A DNA stretch of 11,099 nucleotides from Euperipatoides rowelli (GCA_003024985.2 PXIH01S0029747.1); one strand, 5' to 3'; shown: positions 1 through 7,770, counted from the first letter of the stretch. Notes: generated from the letters alone by a model not told the origin. Numbers and translations: made by a program.

Positions 1-1065
1 CTTTTCATGTTTGATTCCATGCTCAGCAAAAAGTCTCTCAAACTTATGATTCACAAATTCAAGCCCATTGTCAGATCTCACTCTGTTAATTGTTTTCCTT
101 AATTCCCTTTCCTTTAATGATTTAAATTTGGTGAATGCTTCAAATGCATCATATTTATTATGTAGCAGATTCACAAATATTCTTTGTGAATATGTGTCCA
201 CCATGACCATAATATATCTGTTGCTACCCAGGCTTGCAACTGGCATAGGGCCACAAAGGTACAAATGAATAAGTTCTAGGGGGTGTGCTGCTTGTGGTTC
301 TATAACTTTAGTGAATGGTGTTCTGAAAAGTTTCCTTTGTATACATGCATCACAGTCCACAATGTGTCCTCCATCATACTGAAGCCCTACAACTATGTGT
401 TTCCTCTTCATTAAATCCATATAGGTATTATTTATGTGACCTAGTCTCTTGTGCCAAAGGATTCGTCTTGAGTCTTCATCTTTAGTCTGAAATGCCTGTT
501 CATATCTTTCATTTACTGTTTTGGGTATACGCCATGCTATTATCTTGTATGTTCTATCACTTTCTTCGGCTTCTGCAATCAACTTCCCATTTGGTCCTGT
601 TATCCTGGCTCCATTGTCATTGAAGGTCACCATATTACCATTCTTTACTAGCTCACTAACAGACATTAGATTATCCTTTAGCATGGGAACATGTAGTACA
701 TTTTGCATATGAATATTCACGTCATTACTTGTATTTTGTATTTTTAATCTCAGTTGTCCCTTTGATGTTGCATCGATCTTCCTTCCGGTCTCAGCCATCT
801 GCACATTTCCGCAGTATTCTTCATCATTGTACATATATTGTGCACTAGATGTCATGTGCACGCTGCACCCTGAGTCTAAACTCCAATTTTCAGATTTACT
901 TATTTTCCCTGTATATATATATATATCACCTGAGTTCTTCCTATCATGAGTTGTGGTCTTGGCTACTGGACCTGGTCTCCTTGTCCCTGGATTCTTCTTT
1001 CCTTGTTTATCTCTTGGAGCATTCATCCGGTACCAGCAGTTTCTTGCAATGTGCCCTTTCTTCTT
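1..1065 (-). pseudogene. pol: copia pol, protease and integrase N-terminal part, open to window edge
   Basis: The gag frame continues without any stop from 1065 to base 1 (355 codons), so this is the longest open stretch in the window; it has no internal reset and leaves the window in frame. The retropepsin motif is WSLDSGCSVHM, with DSG at 868-876. The GAG-pre-integrase zinc finger is WHKRLGH (436-456) followed by CDAC (343-354), giving H-X4-H-X27-C-X2-C. The integrase core follows: the first catalytic position, normally Asp before LCGP, reads Tyr (codon 259-261, HLYLCGPM), while the second Asp is present in RSDNGLEF (codon 70-72), 63 residues later. The third catalytic residue, Glu, would lie off the edge. 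Together with the upstream TGA codons, the Tyr makes this copy inactive unless it is supplied in trans. Confidence 0.85.
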
Positions 1066-1770
1066 TCAAATATAACACTCCTTTCCTGTGTGCATATTTT
1101 TATTCATATCACTTTGATGTCTCCCTTCCTTGGTTCTATAAGCTCTCTCAGTTTGTGGCATCCTAGTTCCATTTTTATGTAATTTATTGGCTCTGTTGTC
1201 TTCCTCACGAAGGGTAGTGTGGACTTCTTCTAGTGTCATGCTTCTATGACTTCTTAGTCCCACGGCCATGTTCTCAAGTCGCTCATGTACACCACATACT
1301 GAATAATATACAAGCTCCCTTGGGTTTATTTGTCCACCTAATGCACTTATCTTTGCAGTCAAATTTTTAATCCGGGTAAAATAGTTATCCACTGGTTCAT
1401 TACTGCCCATCTTGATCTCCTTGAGTTCTACCAACACATCTATAATTCTGTCCTCTTTGTTTCCAGAATACATGGTCTGTAGACATTCCCACATTCTTTT
1501 AGCTCAATCCTCATCAGCAAACATCCAAGCATATTCAGGGGCTAAGGACAAAATTATGGTACTAAAGGCATCATCATTTAGGGCCTCCCATAATAGCCAC
1601 TCTTTTCCTTCTGCAGATGTCAAATCACTGGGTTTATATGGTATTTGTTCTTCTATAATTGTTCTGCACAAACGCTTGGTTTTTAAGATTGCCCTTATCT
1701 TGATATACCACTGGTGATAGTTTCCCCCAGTTAATAATTTAATTCTGTTGTCTAAATATCTTCCCTCCAT
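1066..1770 (-). pseudogene. gag: copia gag region with nonsense codons
   Basis: This encodes the nucleocapsid/capsid precursor that packages the element's RNA. I start it at the ATG at 1770 (protein MEGRYLDN...); the frame also offers a GTG two codons upstream at 1776, which is unlikely as a eukaryotic start. Residues about 12-28 hold the copia gag entry motif (LLTGGNYHQWYIKIRAIL). Residues about 80-210 match the UBN2-type copia gag domain, including the MWECLQTMY and VDNYFTRIKNL stretches. A CX2CX4HX4C zinc knuckle follows at residues 232-245. Two codons are TGA: codon 89 (1504-1506) and codon 235 (1066-1068). The second replaces the second cysteine of the zinc knuckle, so even full readthrough would have to restore a Cys. 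No indel is seen and the frame runs on into pol, as normal for copia elements, which use one gag-pol ORF. Confidence 0.88.
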
Positions 1771-1879
1771 CTTCACATATACTGTATGTATATATATAGA
1801 GATATAGTATACTACGTATGTATTATGTATATTTTTAATGAATATAATTTAATTATATCAATACAATAACTACAGGCGA
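1771..1879 (-). other. copia 5' untranslated leader
   Basis: About 110 bases between the primer-binding site and the gag ATG. It is dominated by TA runs and TATG-type repeats (about 1783-1835). No ORF or clear packaging structure can be called by eye. Confidence 0.5.
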
Positions 1880-1888
1880 CTGCTACCA
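1880..1888 (-). promoter_or_regulatory. primer-binding site, initiator tRNA-Met type
   Basis: The minus strand reads TGGTAGCAG, which is complementary to the CTGCTACCA end of animal initiator tRNA-Met. It sits two bases (TA) after the likely LTR end in CA, the normal spacing. Only nine bases fit; the next bases (TCGCCTG) do not continue the match to the usual tRNA, so priming by another tRNA or by a tRNA fragment is possible. Confidence 0.6.
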
Positions 1889-1890
1889 TA

Positions 1891-2222
1891 TGAAAGTAAT
1901 TAGGACTCAGGGATGCAGTTTGGTTGTTCAATGATAATTTTAAATTTAATTAAATAACATTAAAAACATTTGTTTAACATTAACAATTCAATTTCAAAAA
2001 CGCTATTCTTAACCTACAGACTTAACAAATGTATGCATTAACTTCAATACATACCAGAAATAATGATTCCAATTATATATTTCCATTTTAGAATATTCCA
2101 CCAGTTCTATTTTATCATATTCAATCATTTTTATCTACCGTTTTCCATTAAAATTTATTATTATTTACATTCCAATCAATCCATTTAATTATTGCTGCTT
2201 CACTATCATTTTCCCGCCAACA
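1891..2222 (-). repeat. probable copia 5' LTR, 332 bp
   Basis: On the minus strand this begins TGTTGGCGGG and ends TTTCA, so it has TG...CA ends, and the end abuts the TA spacer and primer-binding site. The inner end is well supported by the primer-binding site. The outer end at 2222 is a guess based on the TGTTGG start and a sensible LTR length; the 3' LTR that would prove it is outside the window. It is A/T-rich with several TATA-like and AATAAA-like strings, none of which can be singled out. If right, the target-site duplicate begins at 2223 (attcc). Confidence 0.5.
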
Positions 2223-2252
2223 ATTCCACTGTAATAAATAAACTTCAAACGC

Positions 2253-2272
2253 TGTGTGTGTGTGTGTGTGTG
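2253..2272 (+). repeat. (TG)10 microsatellite
   Basis: Ten TG units in a row lie just outside the putative copia LTR, in the 120-base strip between the copia element and the DNA transposon. No gene is seen in that strip. Confidence 0.95.
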
Positions 2273-2339
2273 CGTTTCTAATAATCATAAATCAAGTTGA
2301 CTTTACAAGTATTTAAAATAATTAAGAATATCACAATAT

Positions 2340-2590
2340 ACATTTGATAAAATATTATTTACTATCACATTAAAAATCCCCCTAATCCATTTTATTTTAC
2401 GGCCGCCATATTGGAACCATGGTGGCTAATTTTTTTTTCTTCTCAAAAATGGACATCCTACAGAAAAAATGTAAATACAAAAATTATTGTACAGGCAATT
2501 TTACATAATTTTATTCCTTGACATTTTTTTTGTAGGATGCACCATTATTGAGATATGAAGCTTTTAATGTTTTGTATTATACTTTATTAT
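2340..2590 (+). repeat. left terminal inverted repeat of the DNA transposon
   Basis: This matches the reverse complement of 4765-5030 at roughly four bases in five by eye, with a perfect 32-base run starting at the CATCCTACAG motif at 2454. It contains GCCGCCATATTGG near the outer part and ATTGAGATATGAAGCTTT near the inner end. The outermost 30 bases align only with gaps. Confidence 0.85.
2454..2539 (+). repeat. subterminal hairpin inside the left TIR
   Basis: Arms 2454-2472 (CATCCTACAGAAAAAATGT) and 2521-2539 (ACATTTTTTTTGTAGGATG) are complementary at 18 of 19 positions around a 48-base loop. The arrangement recurs in the right TIR, so it is part of the element's end and not chance. Confidence 0.8.
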
Positions 2591-3229
2591 AATATGGTTC
2601 ATCTAACTTTGATTTAGATTTTATAAAAAAAAAAAAAACTTTCCCTCTTAAATAATTAATTTATTGTCTGTAACTGGCTGTCAACTAGTTTCACTGTTTA
2701 AATTTTTGAACCATTTTTCTGCCCCCAAAAAATTATATTTACTATCTTCTAGCATTTTTTCTTTTGAATTTTAACACAGTAGTATTGAAGACTTTTAAAG
2801 GTAAGACTTTATAAACTTTTAACATATAATTATTTAATTATTGTAAATTAAAAGTACACTACACAAATTAAAAATATATAAACATTAAAGTACACTAATA
2901 AATATTCAAAATTTTGTAAAAAATGACTAAAGTTTAATGAAAGACTAAGTGAATAGACAGTACAGTTTTGCAAATGGAGAAGTGTATAATATGTGAACAA
3001 GAGAGGGATGATAATAGCCTGGTGAAATATCAATAATGACCTTGCTTCATTAACATATACTACAGTACAGCATTATGACCAAGAGCTGTTCGAAAAAAAT
3101 CCAATCAAATGAAGAGATATTTTCCCATGCAGCCTGTTGATGTGACTACATAGATAAAAATTAAGACATGTTGAAGAAAAGGGGAAAGCAACGGTAAATG
3201 CATCCTATCCAAAATGAGTAAGATTCCAT
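2591..3229. other. 5' internal part of the DNA transposon, no gene recognised
   Basis: A/T-rich stretch between the left TIR and the first recognisable transposase codons. It holds an A tract (about 2623-2638) and many stop codons in all frames. The N-terminal part of the transposase and any promoter should lie here, but nothing can be assigned. A short minus-strand open frame at 2848-3033 is hydrophobic by composition only. Confidence 0.5.
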
Positions 3230-4591
3230 ATTGAGTTTAACTGGAAGGAGTGCTATTTTGTATGTGGTAATTGTATAGGGAGAGATCTGGTAAAACCTGG
3301 TCATGTTGATTTTTACTCTGTCCATACATTAGGGGTTAATAACATATTGAAGATGTGTGAAGAGAGAAATGATGACTAGGCAACTCATGTATTGGGAAGA
3401 CTTCATGAATGACTTGTTGCTGCAGAAGTTGTATCACAAATATTGTTACATGGTATTTATGACCCTTAAAAAGACAACACCTGTGATTTCTGGTAACCAA
3501 TCCACATCATAAAGGCGGCTCCTTAATATGGCTATGCATCACATCTTTCTAGAAATGTGTGATTGGCTTGAAACAGTTCCAGGTAATGGCACTTATTAGT
3601 TTGTAGAGCTTCAAGAAAAAAATGATAGAAATAACATATCAAAGAGACAAAGTGTAAGGCACAAAGTGGTTAAAGCAAAACTTGAAATGCGGCATGGATA
3701 ACACAACATTATATTCCCAAACCAGACTTTTTTTTTATCTAATTACTACAAGAAACAAAAACCGTTAGATCTGCTCATCAAGCACTTAGAAATGAAAGAT
3801 CATGTTACTCAAAAAAAACTCTAAGGATTCCAACATGCTCATTGTGGCTGAAATAATTAGACTAACTACTCAAGGAAATGGAGTAACAGTCATAGCATAT
3901 GATATAGATATTTTAATAAGGCTTTTGTATATATGAATTTACACATGACAAATGAATTCTTACATTTTTCAAATTCTAAACAGAAGGAAACAAGAGGCTT
4001 GAACATCAAACAAGTGCACGAACACATTGTACGTGAAATTTGTGATTTCAAATATTTTATACATACATGCCATTATTGACTGTGACACAACATCTACCCT
4101 TTTTGGCCATGGAAAATCAAGCATTCTTAAAGCATTCAACTAATTGACATGAAGTTGGAGACTGTCAGCCAATTGTCTCATTTAAATATATAATGGAAAT
4201 AAAAGGGCACTTTAACTTATTGCATTATAAGTCTTATATGTATAAGGCAGCTAATGGGAGACCTTACCACAAAGACTTCAAGAAAGAGTGGCATATTTCA
4301 TAGCCTATGATTTAATCACTAAATAGCAACTTAGAAGTTGCAAGATTTAGATCCTGTGCATTGAGGTTTGAGACTAACAACCAATGGATATGTTCCTATT
4401 ATGACATGATGTAGGACCGGAGGATCTTCAAGTGCAAGATGACTTCCATGCACCCATGTGGAGGTCATCTTTGTACATGTAGGAAGCATGGAGTGAAATG
4501 TGTTACTGCTTGTCGTAACTGTTATGGTGAAGGATGTGAAAACAAAGACCCACATGACAATGTTGTTGATGAAACTGACAATGAGTGTTGA
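3230..4591 (+). pseudogene. decayed transposase with XPG-like nuclease core and CXC tail
   Basis: Reading across stops and frameshifts, blocks occur in the order of the CDTTS-type proteins abundant in invertebrate genomes. FNWKECYFVCGNC (from 3236) is a cysteine-bearing N-terminal finger. The block at 3317-3430 (ILKMCEERNDD, then THVLGRLH) carries in-frame TAG at 3377 and TGA at 3410. A third block, around 3540-3720, includes LEMCDWLETVPGNGTY and KLEMRHG. NMLIVAEIIRLTTQ leads into VTVIAYDIDILI (acidic pair at 3901-3909). Then comes HAIIDCDTTSTLFGHGK (CDTTS at 4081-4095). The end (from about 4456) is cysteine-rich, CTCRKHGVKCVTACRNC, in another frame, with stop TGA at 4589-4591. Relative to family members as I know them, a long central segment between the third block and NMLIV (about 3730-3830) is missing. 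The DxD and CD residues are the likely metal-binding nuclease positions; this is by analogy with XPG/FEN1 and not proven. Confidence 0.75.
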
Positions 4592-4764
4592 AAGAATTTA
4601 AAAGTTTAAATTCCTTGTTCATTTCAAATAATAATCTATATTTAATGTTATTTTTATTTTAATGAAACATGGTTCATTCTAGAATAACAAATTATTTACA
4701 GTATTATGAATCTATAATTTAAAACACTTGCATGTGGAAAATCCGTGGTCATTGCATTTAATAT

Positions 4765-5030
4765 ACATAAAATATTTAAAGCTTCATATCTCAAGAATGG
4801 TGCAGCCTACCAAAAAATGTCATGGACCAAAATTATGTAAAATTACCGGTTAAACAATTTTTGTATTTACATTTTTTCTGTAGGATGGCCCGTTTTTGAA
4901 AAAAAATAAAATAAAATTACCCTGCATATTTCCAATATGGCNGCTGTAAAATGAAATGGATTAAGTGGGATTTTTAATATGTTTTTCAGGATATAAATAC
5001 CTTTTATTTGAGACCAAAAATGTTTCTGTA
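4765..5030 (-). repeat. right terminal inverted repeat of the DNA transposon
   Basis: Inverted partner of 2340-2590. It carries the same blocks in reverse: AAGCTTCATATCTCAAGAATGG (inner), the CATCCTACAG hairpin arms, and CCAATATGGCNGC (outer, with an N at 4942). Similarity past 4985 is patchy, so the true outer end lies somewhere between about 4985 and 5030. Confidence 0.85.
4802..4887 (-). repeat. subterminal hairpin inside the right TIR
   Basis: Arms at 4802-4820 (GCAGCCTACCAAAAAATGT) and 4869-4887 (ACATTTTTTCTGTAGGATG) form the counterpart of the left-TIR hairpin with the same loop size. The inner arm has more mismatches than in the left copy. Confidence 0.75.
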
Positions 5031-5214
5031 CCATTTAATTCTGGGTAAAAATGAGATTCTACTATCCATATATGACTATTTAATCATTAGGAAGATTTGT
5101 AAACATAAACATAATGCTTTAATATAAGAGAACTAATAATGTTCTAAAGTGTATGCCATTGCATAACAGCAATCAATAGTGTTCCTATTGATTTATTGTG
5201 GTATCAATATACCA
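5031..5214 (-). repeat. partial gypsy 3' LTR
   Basis: It starts just after the polypurine tract with TGGTATATTGATACCA (5199-5214), a short inverted repeat typical of LTR ends, and continues A/T-rich toward the DNA transposon. The rest of the LTR is missing or displaced; part of it could be the strip left of 2340. No second LTR is available for comparison. Confidence 0.5.
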
Positions 5215-5219
5215 GAGTA

Positions 5220-5230
5220 CTCCCTCCTTT
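5220..5230 (-). promoter_or_regulatory. gypsy polypurine tract
   Basis: The minus strand reads AAAGGAGGGAG, directly after and partly overlapping the pol stop codon (TAA, 5230-5232) and five bases before the likely LTR start. This is the place and composition expected for the plus-strand priming site. Confidence 0.65.
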
Positions 5231-6964
5231 TAATTGACTTCGAGATGGTCAGGTGGTTTACATGTTCTTGTGGGGTATCTTCCTAAAGGTGTAGGTATTG
5301 TGGCCTTTGCCTGCAGAATGGCCATTGGTGTGTCATTTCGAGGATTTAAAAATGTTTCCACTTTTATTAATTCTTAATAGTCTAATATTGAAGTTTCATC
5401 TTGTATGAGGTTCCTTGAGGTGCCTGTTAGGTGTCAGATATGAGGGTCTAAGCTGATTCATATGTCACTTGGCCTCATGTCCGTCTATGAATGTGACAGT
5501 AAAGGTTACAGAGATAAAATTCTTTTGATTTCAGCTTCTAGCCATCTGGTCTTATCATATTTGCGAAAGGATCTTGTTAGAACTTTCTGTCCTACTATGA
5601 ATCTTTCTTTGAATGGAATTTTGGAGATCATTGGGAGGGGGTTAATTTTCTGCAGTCGACTTTTTAGTTGATGACCCAGAAACAATTCTACAGGTGACAG
5701 TTTTAAGTTGGAATGTGGGGTGCTTCTGTATGAGAAAAGTAGGTCATTGATGTGTAATAGTAGCTGTGACTCTTATAGATTTTCAATTTTTTAAGGTGTA
5801 TTTTAGCTAAATCCACAAAGCGCTCTGCTTGTCCATTACTGGCTGGGTGAAATAGTGAAGATTTGTTATGAAGAATTTCTCAGTTCTTGCAGAAAAAATC
5901 AAATTCAGCAGAGTTGAATGGAGTTCCGTTATCCAAAATTAGATGTTCTGGATAACCATATTGTATAAAGTAATCTTTCTACGTATACATGATGGTTAGG
6001 GAGTCAGCTTTGTTTAACATTTGGATATATGTCCGATTGTAGCTGTCCACAGTTACCAGACATTTTATTTTTATAGTGTCCCATTAAGTCAGTATGTAGC
6101 CTGACCCAGATGCCCGTGGGTCTTATCCAAGGGTGAATAGTCACTTTAGGAGGATTCCATTGGTGTAATTGACATTGATGACAACTTTTGGAAATATTTT
6201 CAATGTCTTTATCTATTTTAGACCACCAGCAGATGGACCTAGAAAAAAAGCTTCATTTTAATGATGCTTAGCTGACAGCAAGGAAGTTATTTGAGTATGG
6301 CTGGTTTTAGGGAGGTTTAGACTACAACCTTTAGGTAACATAGTATGCCATCATCATGTATTGTGGGTTGTTCCCTTTTTAAGTTAAAGTCTGTTATGGT
6401 TGATTCTTTATTTTTATTTTTGGGCCAGCCATGTTTTAGATATATTAATACGACTGATAGTATTGGGTCTTTTTTAGTTTCTGTTGCTATGTTGAATTTG
6501 GTCCATCGGAAGTCTTCATTTTGCTCTATGGCTAAAATGTTTACAAAGGTTTCTTCCGGTGTAGCATTGTTCACTATTGTAGGTAATCTGGACAGTGCAT
6601 CTGCATTATTACTTACCATGCTCCTTTGATGGCTTATACTTAAGTTCATAGGAGTATGCCGCTAGGATAATATTGACCATCTTTGAAAGCATGGTTCTGC
6701 AAGAGTTAGAATTTCTTTCTCTGCATGAAATATTCGACTTAGGGGTTATCTGTTACTAGAGTGAATGCTCTGCCAAATATAAATTAGTGGAATTTTTTAA
6801 TTCCAAAAAATAATACTAAGTCCTTCTCTATCTAACTGAGAATAATTACATTCTGTTGTTGACAAAGTTTTGGATGCGAACATGATGGGTCTTTCACTAT
6901 GGTCAGGAAATCGATGTGATAATATGCTCCGAATCCGTAACGTGATGTAATAAGGCCTAGGCCT
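5230..6964 (-). pseudogene. pol: gypsy pol, RNase H and integrase (frameshifted)
   Basis: RNase H begins with YGFGA then ILSHRFPDHSERPIMFASKTL (about 6860-6942), one base having been lost between the two, and runs through NYSQLDREGLS; its opening DAS catalytic Asp codon is not found, because the insertion lies there. SNNADALSRLP marks the tether (ORF 6317-6649). Integrase follows with its zinc finger end CHQCQLHQ, then the core. First Asp is in LHTDLMG (codon 6088-6090), second Asp in LDNGTPF (5931-5933), and Glu in HPASNGQAERF (5823-5825). The Asp-to-Glu gap is exactly 35 residues, so the DD35E triad is intact although the frame is broken several times. SPVELFLGHQLKSRL and KFRPG-like linker sequence lead to HMNQLRP (5441-5464), and the protein ends KPPDHLEVN at 5230. 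It cannot be translated as one protein. Confidence 0.82.
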
Positions 6965-6970
6965 GTTAGT
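6965..6970 (+). repeat. possible target-site duplicate, left (GTTAGT)
   Basis: GTTAGT here and at 8184-8189 flank the block that splits the gypsy pol. On the gypsy strand both read ACTAAC, and one copy fits the coding sequence expected before the RNase H DAS motif (CTA ACA for Leu-Thr). Six bases can match by chance. Confidence 0.4.
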
Positions 6971-6971
6971 T

Positions 6972-7028
6972 GCAGTGTGGCTGAGTGGTTCCCTCGCTAT
7001 AACTTATACCCTGGCAGTTGCAGAACCC
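6972..7028 (+). repeat. tRNA-like head of a possible SINE
   Basis: GCAGTGTGGCTGAGTGGTT resembles the 5' end of tRNA-Ser/Leu, and TGGCTGAGTGG (6978-6988) fits the RNA polymerase III A box (TRGYNNARNGG). A degenerate B-box candidate, AGTTGCAGAACCC, lies at 7016-7028, within the normal distance range. It starts one base after the putative target-site duplicate. No cloverleaf can be folded by eye, so this is not a working tRNA gene. Tandem A and B boxes at an insertion end suggest a tRNA-derived SINE. Confidence 0.45.
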
Positions 7029-7215
7029 ATGCATAAGGAAAAAACAGACAACAATAATTTGTAGGCAAACATAAGTTTTATTAGGGCACAAAGTGCTCTG
7101 TAATAAGTAAGTACATACAATGACTATCAGGCAAATAAGATATTATTATTAGAAAAATATATTATTATTGTGATAATATTATATAGACCTAGGTATTATT
7201 GTGTGATCACTTATG

Positions 7216-7231
7216 TAGAGAGAGAGAGAGA
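7216..7231 (+). repeat. (AG)n microsatellite
   Basis: About eight AG units inside the 1.2 kb insertion. A CT-rich tract lies at about 7911-7925 in the same insertion. Confidence 0.9.
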
Positions 7232-7299
7232 ATTTGTAACACTCATAGGTTGGAAACCAACATGGCTTCCAAAGACGTTTTTGTATAATACTACTAATA

Positions 7300-7770
7300 G
7301 TTACCACAACTTGCTTCTCTGACTATCAGTGTAGTCTTGCACCTTGTTCTGGCTTGTGCCTCATGCCTTTGGTCTCTGGACTGCTTCCTGGTTTGTTTTT
7401 TACAGCATGGCTGGCTATCCCAGATTTCTTCTTGCCTCAGCACTGGAGGAGCAGGAATGGCCTATCTCTGTGGCCCAGCAAACAGCAGCAGCAACAGGTA
7501 TTTGGCCTTAGCCTCTGTCCCAGCAACAAGAGACTCACTAGCAACCAGTATATCCCTGCCTGACCACCAGAAGACCCCAAACCTTATCACCCTCTAGCCT
7601 CACTCTGCTAGCACATGGAACNTCACTTTGGATAGCTCATGGAACATTCTGGCAGCAGCCTCGTTTTGGACAGCAGCCCAGCTTCCTGTTTGCAGAGACA
7701 ACAGCACTCACCAAAAACGAATATTAGAGATTGGGATGACAGCCATGCTGATGGTTGTTTGCAGCCATGT
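7300..7770. other. GC-richer unassigned stretch in the insertion
   Basis: Base composition rises to about half G+C here, unlike everything around it. Three overlapping plus-strand open frames (7337-7597, 7354-7563, 7628-7813) give leucine/serine-rich or glutamine-rich products with no family that I recognise, and the CAG repeats explain the glutamines. There is an imperfect tandem repeat of about 24 bases (CTAGCACATGGAAC at about 7609 and ATAGCTCATGGAAC at about 7632). N at 7622. No coding call is justified. Confidence 0.5.

Larger units (their letters stand above)
1..2222 (-). mobile_element. Ty1/copia LTR retrotransposon, 5' part (left edge cuts it)
   Basis: Read on the minus strand the order is LTR, two bases, a primer-binding site, an A/T-rich leader of about 110 bases, then gag and pol in a single frame: gag core, CCHC zinc knuckle, aspartic protease, and integrase with its HHCC domain. 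Protease and integrase lying before any reverse transcriptase is the copia order; in gypsy elements integrase comes last. The rest of integrase, the RT, RNase H and 3' LTR must lie beyond the left edge. Damage is light: two TGA codons and one substituted catalytic Asp, with no frameshift over 1770 bases. That contrasts sharply with the other elements here and suggests a recent insertion. The right boundary at 2222 is inferred from an LTR-like TG...CA end. Confidence 0.88.
2340..5030 (+). mobile_element. DNA transposon with long terminal inverted repeats, Academ-like
   Basis: Two blocks about 2.2 kb apart are inverted copies of each other (core 2371-2590 against 4765-4985, weaker similarity reaching about 2340 and 5030). 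Between them on the plus strand lies a decayed protein of the CDTTS/CXC family. The whole unit is about 2.6-2.7 kb. Assignment to the Academ superfamily is inference: Academ transposases are known for an XPG-like nuclease, and the motifs here (DIDI, then CDTTSTLFGHGK) resemble the XPG acidic residues and the GCDY...GIG helix-turn motif. Exact ends and the target-site duplication could not be fixed because the outermost bases of the two arms have diverged. Confidence 0.8.

Noticed and set aside
68-1182. Plus-strand open frames at 68-268, 521-712, 849-1166 and 946-1182
   Set aside because: They are antisense to the continuous copia pol frame, which has recognisable protease and integrase motifs; their products are low-complexity and match nothing.
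1066-1506. Alternative genetic code with TGA as Cys or Trp, or selenocysteine, since both stops in the copia frame are TGA
   Set aside because: The other elements contain TAA, TAG and TGA in comparable decay, TGG is used normally for Trp in the copia frame, and two stops are too few for the claim. Simple mutation suffices.
1771-1776. GTG at 1776 as the gag start
   Set aside because: Non-ATG starts are unlikely in an animal retroelement; an ATG lies two codons later at 1770.
2848-3033. Minus-strand 61-residue hydrophobic open frame
   Set aside because: Short, A/T-driven leucine/phenylalanine composition, inside the transposon's noncoding part, with no motif.
4331-4555. Minus-strand 74-residue open frame
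   Set aside because: It is the antisense shadow of the cysteine-rich CXC tail, which has clear family similarity on the plus strand.
6345-6629. Plus-strand 94-residue open frame
   Set aside because: Antisense of the gypsy tether/integrase region (SNNADALSRLP on the minus strand).
6972-7045. Functional tRNA-Ser or tRNA-Leu gene
   Set aside because: Only the A box is good; the B box is degenerate and no acceptor or anticodon stem can be paired.
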